Assembly (NCBI RefSeq): GCF_023228785.1
Contig: NZ_JALOAN010000008.1
Coordinates: 9,797-73,796 of the forward strand
Source of the DNA: Sulfurimonas sp.
GTDB taxonomy: Bacteria > Campylobacterota > Campylobacteria > Campylobacterales > Sulfurimonadaceae
DNA length: 64,000 nt
Direction: 5' to 3'
The position numbers were made by a program, and so were the translations under genes. This document shows, piece by piece, positions 19,083 to 26,803 of this stretch (positions within the stretch are counted from its first letter, which is position 1; each line of letters begins with the position of its first letter). Below the pieces are notes generated by a model that was not told the DNA's origin, did no database searches, and was given only the letters and a program-made list of their open reading frames with translations.

Positions 19083-19874
19083 ATGAGGCTCTTTGCAATT
19101 TTTGGCGATCCTGTATCGCACTCTCGCTCTCCACTTATGCACAACTCCGTTTTTAAGGCTCTTAATTACAAAGCTTGTTACACAAGAGTTAATCTAGTAG
19201 ATGGCTCAAAACTAAAAGAGACTTTTTTTGCTCTTAAACTTAGTGGTGCAAATGTTACAGTCCCTCATAAAGAAGAAGCTTTTAGAGCTTGTGATGAAGT
19301 TAGAGGTTTTGCAAAAACTGTAGGTGTAGTAAACACTCTTATAAATGAAAATGGCAAACTCATAGGCTATAACACAGATGCTGATGGTTTTATGTTTGCT
19401 ATAGAAGAGTTTGGCTCGATTCAAAAGGTATTGATCCTAGGAGCTGGCGGAACTGCAAAAGCTCTTGCATCTAGGTTTTTACAAGATGGTATTAAAGTTA
19501 GTGTTTTAAACAGAAGTGAGAAAAGACTCTCTTACTTTAGTGAGATTGGTTGTGAGATCTCAAGTTGGGATAGTTATAAAAGTAAAGACTACGACTTAGT
19601 TGTAAATACAACAAGTGCGGGGCTAAAAGATGAAGAACTCCCTGCTCCAAAAGAGATGCTAGAAGAAATTTTAACTAAAACCTCATTTGTTGCAGATGCC
19701 ATCTATGGAAAACTAACTCCATTTTTAACTCTTGCAAAAGAGCACAATATCACTTACAAAGATGGAGCCGATATGCTACTTGGTCAAGGTATTTTAGCAA
19801 ACAAACTTTTTGTAAATAAAGAACTAAACAAAAAAGATATAAAAACTCATATGCAAAGAAGTTTTGAACTTTAA
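19083..19874 (+). CDS. aroE: Shikimate dehydrogenase (NADP)
   Basis: Reduces 3-dehydroshikimate to shikimate. The 263-aa protein shows the substrate motif SHSRSPLMHN (residues about 13-22), NVTVPHKE with the catalytic Lys, NTDADGF, and the Rossmann motif LGAGGTAKA near 120-128. It is the last gene of the long operon; its stop is immediately followed by the stop of the convergent permease gene, and I see no terminator hairpin between them. Confidence 0.96.
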   Translation: MRLFAIFGDPVSHSRSPLMHNSVFKALNYKACYTRVNLVDGSKLKETFFALKLSGANVTVPHKEEAFRACDEVRGFAKTVGVVNTLINENGKLIGYNTDADGFMFAIEEFGSIQKVLILGAGGTAKALASRFLQDGIKVSVLNRSEKRLSYFSEIGCEISSWDSYKSKDYDLVVNTTSAGLKDEELPAPKEMLEEILTKTSFVADAIYGKLTPFLTLAKEHNITYKDGADMLLGQGILANKLFVNKELNKKDIKTHMQRSFEL

Positions 19875-20837
19875 TTACAAAATTATATTAAATATAAACC
19901 CTACAAAAAGTATCGCACTTCCAACTGTAGTAAAAAATATAACAATTAATTTGGTACTTAAAACTCTCTTTAGTATCATGGCTTCTGGAAGACTCAAAGC
20001 TACAACTGCCATCATAAAGCTAAGAGCAGTTCCAAGGAGCATCCCTTTTTGAGTCAAAACTTCAACAAGTGGCAACATTCCAGCCGCACTTGAGTACATC
20101 GGAATCCCCATAACAACAGCAACTATAGGTGCATACCACACATCTCCACCTGCGTATTTGGTTATAAAATCTGTGGGAACATAACCATGAATAAAAGCTC
20201 CTATAGCAATACCTACAATTACATAGATATAAATCTTCTTAAATATATCCATAGTATCATTCCAAGCTTCACTCATTTTTAGTTTAAAAAGAGTTTGATT
20301 AGATGCTTCTTTAGCACTACTGCAACAGGCTGCTTTTACCTCAAGTAAAACTTCTTTTTCTAGATTCATGCTTCCAATAATAAGACCAACTACAATAGCA
20401 ATACTCAGTGAAAATCCAATATAAAGTAGCGTAATTTTTAATCCAAACAAAGAAAAAAGAAGAGCAATAACTACAGCATCACTAAGAGGTGCAGAAATAA
20501 GATAACTAAAAGTGACTCCTAAAGGGATTCTTGCCTGCAAGAAACCCAAAAACAGAGGGATAGCGCTACATGAACAAAAGGGAGTTAACATCCCAAAAAG
20601 AGCGGCAAAGATATGTCCGACAATCTTATTTTTACCACTAATATAATCTCTTACCCTCTCAATAGGAAAATAACTTCTTAAAAGTGTTACAGCGTAGACT
20701 ATAGCGATGAGCAGTATAAAGATTTTTATAGTGTCAAAGAGAAAAAAATGTAAAGCTTCTCCCAAGTGACTAACCCTATCAAAACCTAAAAGTTCAAAAA
20801 TTATATAAGCACTAAAACTCTCCCAAAGACTAAACAT
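19875..20837 (-). CDS. Permease of the ArsP/DUF318 family
   Basis: Integral membrane transporter with about eight to ten helices in 320 aa. The family motif TPFCSCSAIPLFLG (around residue 85-98), with its paired cysteines, and the second half PLSDAVV and GIPMYSSAAGMLPL are visible. A soluble loop near 190-205 carries a vicinal pair in AACCSSA. Relatives export organoarsenicals (ArsP) or Cu/Zn (SO_0444 type); the sequence does not settle which. AGGAG precedes the ATG. A 20-bp palindrome of ArsR/SmtB type overlaps its -10 box, which fits metal(loid)-induced expression, but no regulator gene is beside it. Confidence 0.85.
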   Translation of the reverse strand: MFSLWESFSAYIIFELLGFDRVSHLGEALHFFLFDTIKIFILLIAIVYAVTLLRSYFPIERVRDYISGKNKIVGHIFAALFGMLTPFCSCSAIPLFLGFLQARIPLGVTFSYLISAPLSDAVVIALLFSLFGLKITLLYIGFSLSIAIVVGLIIGSMNLEKEVLLEVKAACCSSAKEASNQTLFKLKMSEAWNDTMDIFKKIYIYVIVGIAIGAFIHGYVPTDFITKYAGGDVWYAPIVAVVMGIPMYSSAAGMLPLVEVLTQKGMLLGTALSFMMAVVALSLPEAMILKRVLSTKLIVIFFTTVGSAILFVGFIFNIIL

Positions 20838-20901
20838 ATATTACTCCTAAACTTATCCATGTTATTTTCTTTTAAAAATTGAAGTGTAGCATATATTTAT
20901 C

Positions 20902-20907
20902 ATTATA
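20902..20907 (-). promoter_or_regulatory. -10 box of the ArsP-like permease gene
   Basis: Reads TATAAT on the minus strand, followed by a leader of about 55-60 nt to the ATG at 20837 with AGGAG near the start codon. It overlaps one arm of the palindrome at 20905-20924. Confidence 0.55.
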
Positions 20908-20924
20908 TCAACATATGTAGATAT
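20905..20924. promoter_or_regulatory. Candidate ArsR/SmtB-type operator
   Basis: ATATCAACATATGTAGATAT is a near-perfect 20-bp inverted repeat (one mismatched pair). Its outline ATCAA-N6-TxGAT resembles operators bound by ArsR-family repressors. It overlaps the -10 box of the minus-strand permease gene, where a bound repressor would block transcription. The divergent guaD promoter is about 40 nt away and would not be directly covered. The assignment to ArsR is by resemblance only. Confidence 0.5.
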
Positions 20925-20964
20925 AGTAATTTAGTTTAAGATAAGGAATATACTTTCTTTTAGT

Positions 20965-20970
20965 TATAAT
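20965..20970 (+). promoter_or_regulatory. -10 box of the guanine deaminase gene, apparently leaderless
   Basis: TATAAT ends 6 nt before the ATG at 20977, so transcription would begin at or beside the start codon. No ribosome binding site is present between them. Confidence 0.5.
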
Positions 20971-20976
20971 TTTCCC

Positions 20977-21435
20977 ATGAATAGATTTATGAAAATAGCT
21001 TATGATGAAGCAGTTAATGGAATGATGAAAAATGAGGGCGGACCTTTTGGTGCAGTTATTGTAAAAGATGATAAAGTAATCTCAGTAGCTCATAATAGTG
21101 TCTTAACAAGTAATGATCCAACCGCTCATGCAGAGATAAATGCCATAAGAGATGCAAGTAAAATTTTAGGCACTTTTGAGCTTAATGATTGCATACTTTA
21201 TACAAGTTGTAAACCATGCCCTATGTGCTTAGGAGCTATTTTTTGGGCAAGAATCCCGATTGTTTATTATGGAGCAAATGAAGAAGATGCAGCTAATGGT
21301 GGATTTGATGATAAACGCTTCTATGAGATGATAAAAGGCAAAAACACAGATGTCAAGCTCTTAGAGTTAGATGCTAAAGAAAACGCTAAACTCTTTGATA
21401 TGTGGCTTAAGAAAAGCGATAGAGAGATCTATTAA
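20977..21435 (+). CDS. guaD: Guanine deaminase-type nucleoside deaminase
   Basis: Zinc-dependent cytidine-deaminase fold enzyme. The active site reads HAEINAIRDA (zinc His and catalytic Glu, near residues 50-52) and PCPMCLGAI (two zinc Cys, near 79-82). GGPFGAVIV, SNDPTAHAE and GGFDD, and the short C-terminal tail ending in an aromatic residue, resemble Bacillus subtilis GuaD more than TadA, so guanine to xanthine conversion is preferred. TadA-type tRNA editing is the alternative. At 152 aa it has the normal length. Confidence 0.82.
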   Translation: MNRFMKIAYDEAVNGMMKNEGGPFGAVIVKDDKVISVAHNSVLTSNDPTAHAEINAIRDASKILGTFELNDCILYTSCKPCPMCLGAIFWARIPIVYYGANEEDAANGGFDDKRFYEMIKGKNTDVKLLELDAKENAKLFDMWLKKSDREIY

Positions 21436-21443
21436 TAAAGATA

Positions 21444-21559
21444 AATTGAACCTTCTGAACAATTGAATTAGATCCTGAATTAAGTTCAGGATGACGTCCT
21501 CACCGTCATTCTGCGCTTGACACGGAATCTAGTTTATATATTAATCAGAGAGTTCAATT
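21444..21559. repeat. MITE-like inverted-repeat element, copy 1
   Basis: About 116 bp between the convergent guaD and hemJ genes. The ends form an inverted repeat (AATTGAAC...GTTCAATT). Inside are two 29-nt arms, 21468-21496 and 21504-21532, that share their outer TAGAT and inner GATGACG/CGTCAT ends; each contains its own small palindrome (CCTGAA...TTCAGG and CCGTG.CAAG.GCGC-like). A second copy lies at about 47293-47468. No ORF is inside. Its position at the junction of two convergent genes also lets it act as a two-way terminator. Confidence 0.75.
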
Positions 21560-21600
21560 ATAATAAGAGCCTTTGTAAGTTGTAAAATACAAAAGCTACT

Positions 21601-22149
21601 TTATAATTTTTTCAACTCTTCTTCTACTACTTTAAGATTTGGTTCTCTCGCATGTTTTAGTAGTACATAAACTATTACAGCAAAAAGAACTATCATAAGA
21701 CCTGTAAAGATTACTGGTACATCTTTTAAAACAACATAAGTCACTATCAATATTGAGAGAAGTGTAGGAAATTCATTGTAAGCACGAAAAAACTTTCCAT
21801 TTTTTGTGCAAGTTTTAGTAAGTAATTGCTTACGATAATGATTCATAGATAGGTCATACCAAACAAGAAGTAACACTACTGCTATCTTTGCATAAGCCCA
21901 AACTCCCGTATCAAAAAGATTGGGATTTAGAGTAAACATCACAATTCCACTGATAACAGTTGCTATCATAGCTGGCATATCAATATACTTGTAAAGTTTA
22001 TACTCTTGAATCTCAACAACTTTCACATAATCAGGCTTATCACTATTTTCTACATGATAAACAAAAAGCCTCGGCAGATAAAAAAGCCCTGCCATCCATG
22101 ACATAAATGCCATAATATGAAAAATCAAAATATATTGATAAAATTCCAT
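21601..22149 (-). CDS. hemJ: Protoporphyrinogen IX oxidase HemJ
   Basis: Membrane enzyme of haem synthesis that oxidises protoporphyrinogen IX, used where HemG and HemY are absent. The 182-aa protein has four to five membrane helices and the family start with a conserved His (YILIFHIMAFMSWMAGLFYLPRLFVYH). A central Lys-rich loop includes the conserved DLSMNHYRKQL. AGGGAG lies before the ATG. The family was previously called UPF0093. Confidence 0.9.
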   Translation of the reverse strand: MEFYQYILIFHIMAFMSWMAGLFYLPRLFVYHVENSDKPDYVKVVEIQEYKLYKYIDMPAMIATVISGIVMFTLNPNLFDTGVWAYAKIAVVLLLVWYDLSMNHYRKQLLTKTCTKNGKFFRAYNEFPTLLSILIVTYVVLKDVPVIFTGLMIVLFAVIVYVLLKHAREPNLKVVEEELKKL

Positions 22150-22308
22150 TACACTCCCTTATTATTAATATTATATTTTACCATATCAAAACAAAAGTTG
22201 CGTCTTAAAATAGTGAAAGTTTTATCTCATTTAAGGTAAATTATTCTTTACTATAAAATTTGTTGTTTTACTGTGTTATAATCATTTTTTTAACAAAAAG
22301 GCTAAATT

Positions 22309-22977
22309 ATGATGAATTATTTTTTGCGTCAAGTTCAACTTTGGGGAGAAGATACTCAAAACTCCTTACAAACAAAAAAGATAGCTATAGTAGGCTCTGG
22401 TGGCTTGGGAAGTTCTTTAGCATTTGCACTAGGTTCAAGTGGTATAGGTGAGATACATATGATAGACTTTGATGATGTTACAACCCACAACTTGCATCGC
22501 CAAATTGCTTTTAAGGTTGGAGATGAAGGTAAAAATAAAGCTAGAATAAATGCAGATCTTATACAACAGAGATGTCCTTTTGTAAAAGCCGTGTCTCATG
22601 AGTGCAGACTTGAAGAGTTTTGCAAAAAAGAAGTAGAGCTAGATCTCATTATTGATGCGACTGACAATCTTCCAACTAGAGGCGAGATAAGTGACTTTGC
22701 TATGAGTAAAAATATACCTTGGATTTATGGAAGTGTTGAAGCATATCATGGACAAGTCTGTTTTTTTGAAAAAGCTTCTTATAGAGATTCGTTTAAGATA
22801 AATGATAAAAAACCTGAAGGGATCACGGCACCAATAGTTATGCACATTGCATCTCTACAAGCAAATATTGCGTTAAGATATTTAGCAGGACTAAGTGTTA
22901 AGAAAGATTTGCTTTATTATTTGTTTTTTAATGATGAAGGCGAGCTAATCACTCAAAAATTTTCACTTCCTAAGTAA
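22309..22977 (+). CDS. ThiF/MoeB/HesA-family adenylyltransferase-like protein without zinc cysteines
   Basis: E1-like fold: the nucleotide loop GSGGLGSSLA (about 29-38), the Arg finger region NLHRQI, DATDN and a C-terminal ITAPIVMHIASLQAN match MoeB/ThiF proteins that adenylate the C-terminal Gly-Gly of a sulfur carrier. At 222 aa it is short. The CxxC pairs that hold zinc in MoeB and ThiF are absent; the region where the first pair should be reads SYRDSFKIND. No ThiS or MoaD gene is adjacent. TATAAT and AAGG lie upstream, so it is a separate transcription unit. Role: sulfur transfer for thiamine, molybdopterin or another carrier, unresolved. Confidence 0.82.
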   Translation: MMNYFLRQVQLWGEDTQNSLQTKKIAIVGSGGLGSSLAFALGSSGIGEIHMIDFDDVTTHNLHRQIAFKVGDEGKNKARINADLIQQRCPFVKAVSHECRLEEFCKKEVELDLIIDATDNLPTRGEISDFAMSKNIPWIYGSVEAYHGQVCFFEKASYRDSFKINDKKPEGITAPIVMHIASLQANIALRYLAGLSVKKDLLYYLFFNDEGELITQKFSLPK

Positions 22978-22998
22978 CAAGCTCTTTAATATATAACC

Positions 22999-23133
22999 TT
23001 ATTTTTGTGTCATGCTGTAGATAGATGACTGAGAGTTAAGTTTAACTCTAAGATTTTCAGCTTCTTTTTGAGTTATCTGATGAAGATTTAGTGCTTCTTG
23101 GATAACTTCTTGTGAAAGATAAGTGTGTTGCAT
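22999..23133 (-). CDS. Small 44-aa protein, function unknown
   Basis: Found by reading the 325-nt gap between the ThiF-like and aminotransferase genes. On the minus strand an ATG at 23131-23133 is preceded by AAGGAGGT with 7 nt spacing, the strongest ribosome binding site in the window. TATAAT-like sequence lies further upstream (about 23165). The 44-codon frame ends in TAA at 22999. The product starts MQHTYLSQEVIQEAL, is hydrophilic, has no Cys and no membrane segment, and looks like two short helices (LSQEVIQEALNL and ITQKEAENLRVKL). I recognise no family. The rest of the gap holds only the promoter of the next gene. Confidence 0.6.
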   Translation of the reverse strand: MQHTYLSQEVIQEALNLHQITQKEAENLRVKLNSQSSIYSMTQK

Positions 23134-23297
23134 AATCTGTACCTCCTTATAATAAGTATAAAATTATAGAATGTTTTTTATAAATTTAAAGTAAAATAAA
23201 ACAACTATTTTTATTAAATGACGCAATTAAAAGACATCCCTTAAAAACTTAGTTATTTTCTTAAGAAAACTTTAAAGACTCTCTTATACATTTCAGA

Positions 23298-23303
23298 TAT
23301 AAT
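23298..23303 (+). promoter_or_regulatory. -10 box of the aminotransferase gene
   Basis: TATAAT within GATATAATTGCGAAAA, 29 nt before the ATG at 23333. The TTG at 23303 that would extend the reading frame upstream lies within this promoter and is therefore unlikely to be a start codon. Confidence 0.6.
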
Positions 23304-23332
23304 TGCGAAAATCTACAAAATATGAGAAATAT

Positions 23333-24469
23333 ATGAATTTTGAACCATATCCATTTGAAAAACTAAATGATTTACTAAAAAATATAATACCAAATCCAAA
23401 ATTTACTCCATCAACTCTTACCATTGGCGAACCTCAAAGAAATACTCCCTCATTTATACAAGATAAACTTTGCAAAGATTCAACCCTTTTGAGAAAATAT
23501 CCTAAGACATCAGGTGAAGCTGAGCTAAGAGATGCTCAAAGACTTTTTGTTAAAAAGCGTTTTGGAGTTGAACTTAAAGACGCAGAGATTATCCCAACAT
23601 TTGGAACTCGTGAAGTACTTTTTAACTTCCCTCAGTTTTTTCTTTTTGACAAAAAAGAGCCAACTATAGCTTTTACAAACCCATTCTACCAGATCTACGA
23701 AGGTGCAGCAATAGCTTCAAGAGCTAAGATAGTTCATATAAATATGGATGAAACAAATGACTTCAAACCTCAAATAGATGAGAACGCACTTAGTAAATGT
23801 AATCTTGTCATCATAAATTCGCCAAACAACCCTACTGGTTCTACTCTTTCGCTAGAAGAACTGGTAAAGTGGGTAAAATTAAGCAAAAAACACAACTTTG
23901 TTCTTATAAATGATGAGTGTTATAGTGAAATATATACTAACGAGAAGATTCCCTCATTATTAGAAGCGGCTGTTATCGCTAATAATAGCGAGTTTAAAAA
24001 TATCTTAGTAGTAAACTCTATTTCAAAACGTTCATCAGCTCCAGGACTTCGTTCAGGGTTTATGGCTGGAGATGCAGAGATTTTAAAAGATTATATGAAG
24101 TATAGAACTTATGTTGGTTGTGCTTCACCTCTTCCTCTTCAAAGTGCAGCAGCTATTGCTTGGAGTGATGAAGAACATGTAAACTGTGCTAGGGAGATGT
24201 ACAAAGAAAACTTTGAAATTGCAAATGAGATATTGGGTACTAAAATCCCAAAAGCGACCTTTTATCTTTGGCTTAAAATAAAAAATCCACTCGAATTTAC
24301 TAAAAAACTCTACAAAGAATATAACGTAAAAGTTCTACCTGGTGAGTATTTGGCAAGAGAAGGTACTGATGGTGTAAACCCTGCAAAAAAGTATATAAGA
24401 ATAGCATTAGTAGAATCCCCAGAGATGACAAGAGATGCACTAAGTAGAGTAAAGGAATGTTTAGTATGA
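23333..24469 (+). CDS. Class I/II PLP aminotransferase, probably succinyldiaminopimelate aminotransferase (DapC type)
   Basis: Fold-type I aminotransferase. Motifs include SPNNPTG (around 155), NDECYSEIY with the PLP-binding Asp and Tyr, and SISKRSSAPGLRSGF with the Schiff-base Lys (about 230). In Campylobacterota proteins of this type beginning MNFEPYPFEKL are annotated as N-succinyldiaminopimelate transaminase of the lysine/peptidoglycan pathway, which fits the following murC. The exact substrate cannot be read from sequence. I use ATG 23333; an upstream TTG lies in the -10 box. The stop overlaps the next start (ATGA). Confidence 0.85.
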   Translation: MNFEPYPFEKLNDLLKNIIPNPKFTPSTLTIGEPQRNTPSFIQDKLCKDSTLLRKYPKTSGEAELRDAQRLFVKKRFGVELKDAEIIPTFGTREVLFNFPQFFLFDKKEPTIAFTNPFYQIYEGAAIASRAKIVHINMDETNDFKPQIDENALSKCNLVIINSPNNPTGSTLSLEELVKWVKLSKKHNFVLINDECYSEIYTNEKIPSLLEAAVIANNSEFKNILVVNSISKRSSAPGLRSGFMAGDAEILKDYMKYRTYVGCASPLPLQSAAAIAWSDEEHVNCAREMYKENFEIANEILGTKIPKATFYLWLKIKNPLEFTKKLYKEYNVKVLPGEYLAREGTDGVNPAKKYIRIALVESPEMTRDALSRVKECLV

Positions 24470-24972
24470 AGCAAGATGAGTTAAAAAAAGAAGTATTAAA
24501 AGCACAACAAAATGGAGATATAGCATCACTTTATGTATTAGAAAAAAGAGCTGAAGAATTTTTTGATGAAGATGAGCTTCAAGCGTTTTATGCAAACATC
24601 TTAGATTTGGCACTTGAGAGACTAACTGATGCACTTGAATCTCATAGACATATGGATATAAATGAAGTTCAAGATTTTGCAACACTAAGAGCTCTATATG
24701 AATATGCAATGGAGCATTATAGCTCTGGATCTAACGCCGATGCTGGAGCTTTGTTTGAAGTTCTTAGTGGACTCACTTCTGATAAAGAGTTTTCATATTC
24801 ACTAAAATTTCACTACATTGCAGCACAAGCAGAGATCAATTTTGATGATTTTTTATATAAAATAGCAGATATGGATGCTACTCAAAAAGCTGAAAAATTC
24901 TATATAAATACTTTTACAAAAGAGGCACAAAATTTGCTAAGTAACTCTCAAAGTGATGGGAGTAAGAAATGA
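24466..24972 (+). CDS. Conserved hypothetical protein between aminotransferase and murC
   Basis: A 168-aa acidic, all-helical soluble protein with no Cys, signal peptide or membrane segment; I do not recognise a domain. The composition and length suggest a repeat-poor helical bundle. The start at 24466 overlaps the aminotransferase stop (ATGA) and GGAA lies about 9 nt upstream; an ATG at 24457 is less likely because it abuts that signal. The last 4 nt overlap the murC start, so it is translated between two cell-wall precursor genes and may belong to that process. Confidence 0.78.
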   Translation: MKQDELKKEVLKAQQNGDIASLYVLEKRAEEFFDEDELQAFYANILDLALERLTDALESHRHMDINEVQDFATLRALYEYAMEHYSSGSNADAGALFEVLSGLTSDKEFSYSLKFHYIAAQAEINFDDFLYKIADMDATQKAEKFYINTFTKEAQNLLSNSQSDGSKK

Positions 24973-26282
24973 AAATACATTTTATTGGAATAGGCGGAAT
25001 TGGTATATCAGGACTTGCTCAATACATGCACTACAAAGGTCACAAAGTCAGTGGATCTGATATTTCAGACACCGTTATCACAAAAAAACTTCGTGATTTG
25101 GGTATAAAAGTCACAGTTGCACATAATAGTGATGCTATAAATGACCAAGATCTAGTTATTCACTCAGCTATTATTCGCCCAGACAATCCAGAAATAGTGG
25201 CTGCAAAAGAAAAAGGTATAGAGGTTTTAGCTCGCCGTGAAGCCCTACTTCAAATACTAAACACTTCAAAAGTCTACTCTGTCGCTGGTGCTCATGGAAA
25301 GAGTACTACTACTGCAATTTTAACAGCTATCATGGAAGGTTCTGCAATTATCGGTGCAGAGTCAAAAGCCTTTGGTTCAAATGTACGCTACGATGCAACA
25401 AATGATGTCATGCTCTTTGAAGCAGATGAGAGCGATGGAAGTTTTGTAAATTCAAACCCTCACTGCGCTATTGTCATAAATGCTGAGCCTGAACATATGG
25501 AATATTATGACTACAATTTTGAACTCTTTTATGACTCATATAAAACCTTTATAAATTCAGCACCTTGTCGTGTTTTAAATGCAGAAGATCCATTTCTTGC
25601 TACTCTAATAGATGAGATAGATGCAAATTGGCTATATCCAAGTCGTGATATAAAAAATATAGAATTTGTTCTTATAAATGATGAGCCTCACACAAGATTT
25701 ACTCTTAAAGATCTAGGTTCATTTGACGTTTGGGGCTTTGGAAAGCATATAGCACTTGATGCATCTCTTGCAATTTTAGCAGCTCATGAGTCTATGGAGA
25801 TAGAAAAAATCAGAGAAAATCTTTTAAACTTTAAAGGTATAAAAAAACGCTTTGATATAGTTGCAACAGAGCTCAATAGCGTTATTATAGATGATTATGG
25901 ACATCATCCAACAGAGATTAAAGCTACTTTTGAGTCAGTAAAAGAGTATGCTCAGCTCAAAGGTTTTGATAGGATCACGGCTATTTGGCAACCGCACAAA
26001 TACTCTAGAACAATTGACAATCTTGAAGAATTTATAAAATGTTTTGAAGGAGTTGCCGAACTTATCATTCTTCCTGTTTGGTCGGCTGGAGAAGCTCCAA
26101 GAGATATAGACTTTAAAGAGAAGTTTAAAGGCTACAACCTAACAATGGCGGACACTATCACAAGAGCGAATAATAATATTAGCGTTATAAAAGACAAAGA
26201 AACACTAAAAACTCTAGACAAAGGTCTCATCATCGGTTTTGGTGCTGGAGATATAACTTATCAGATAAGAGGTACTGCTTAA
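24969..26282 (+). CDS. murC: UDP-N-acetylmuramate--L-alanine ligase
   Basis: Adds L-Ala to UDP-MurNAc, the first step of the peptidoglycan stem peptide. The 437 aa show the Rossmann-type GIGGIGISGLA (about 6-16), the ATP loop GAHGKSTTTA (near 108-117), the metal-binding DESDGSF, NAEPEHMEYY, and DDYGHHPTEI in the C-terminal domain. It overlaps the upstream hypothetical gene by 4 nt and shares one nucleotide with the next start. Confidence 0.97.
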   Translation: MKIHFIGIGGIGISGLAQYMHYKGHKVSGSDISDTVITKKLRDLGIKVTVAHNSDAINDQDLVIHSAIIRPDNPEIVAAKEKGIEVLARREALLQILNTSKVYSVAGAHGKSTTTAILTAIMEGSAIIGAESKAFGSNVRYDATNDVMLFEADESDGSFVNSNPHCAIVINAEPEHMEYYDYNFELFYDSYKTFINSAPCRVLNAEDPFLATLIDEIDANWLYPSRDIKNIEFVLINDEPHTRFTLKDLGSFDVWGFGKHIALDASLAILAAHESMEIEKIRENLLNFKGIKKRFDIVATELNSVIIDDYGHHPTEIKATFESVKEYAQLKGFDRITAIWQPHKYSRTIDNLEEFIKCFEGVAELIILPVWSAGEAPRDIDFKEKFKGYNLTMADTITRANNNISVIKDKETLKTLDKGLIIGFGAGDITYQIRGTA

Positions 26283-26611
26283 TGGCATATATTGCTGGAC
26301 TTGTAATTGTAGGACTTTTCTTTTTAGTTCTACACTATTTTACAGAACTCAACAAACATCAAAAAATCATTATCACTATTGTAGTATTTAGTATTGTTCT
26401 AGGAGCCGTTACATTTAACGCTTACTCCAATGCAAAAAGAGACAAAATGTTAAATGTGGTCATGAAATTTAACCAAGGTAAAACTGTAAATTGCAATGGC
26501 GTGGATGTAAACAGTACAAATTACACTATTAGTATTGGAACTTATACTTTTATAGGTAAAGAAAACACCCCTAATTATGGGCAGATGATAAGTGCATCTA
26601 CTTGCGAGTAG
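26282..26611 (+). CDS. Small bitopic membrane protein after murC
   Basis: The 109-aa protein has two hydrophobic helices (about 3-22 and 31-50) followed by a ~60-residue domain with two Cys (NCNGVDV and the terminal CE), probably outside the cytoplasm where they could form a disulfide. I recognise no named family. A membrane gene at this place, between murC and mutS2, also occurs in Campylobacter as I recall, so it is a real conserved gene. Its start shares a nucleotide with the murC stop. Confidence 0.78.
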   Translation: MAYIAGLVIVGLFFLVLHYFTELNKHQKIIITIVVFSIVLGAVTFNAYSNAKRDKMLNVVMKFNQGKTVNCNGVDVNSTNYTISIGTYTFIGKENTPNYGQMISASTCE

Positions 26612-26652
26612 TTAAAATTTCAAATTTAACTACGCTTTTCATTTTTTTCAGG

Positions 26653-26803
26653 TATACTACTGCCAATGAAAGATGATTCGAGTTACATCTTTAGACTGCT
26701 TTGCATTGACGACTTTGTGTTACCAGTATAATTCACCTAAAAATAAGACTTCATATTAGATTTTCAACCACCTCAGGGTGTAATTAAACATAAAGGATTT
26801 ACA
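26653..26803 (+). promoter_or_regulatory. Structured 5' leader of the cold-shock gene
   Basis: About 150 nt of leader with several complementary segments: a 7-bp stem AAAGATG/CATCTTT (26669-26692), TATAC (26653-26657) complementary to GTATA (26726-26730), and CACC/GGTG near 26770-26780 close to the ribosome binding site AAGGA. TATACT at 26653 could itself be a -10 box, in which case only the inner stem is transcribed. Long structured leaders are known as thermoswitches in cspA of Escherichia coli; the same function here is inference. Confidence 0.45.

Noticed and set aside
23303..23332. TTG start 10 codons upstream for the aminotransferase
   Set aside because: The TTG overlaps the TATAAT box, so it would not be in the mRNA.
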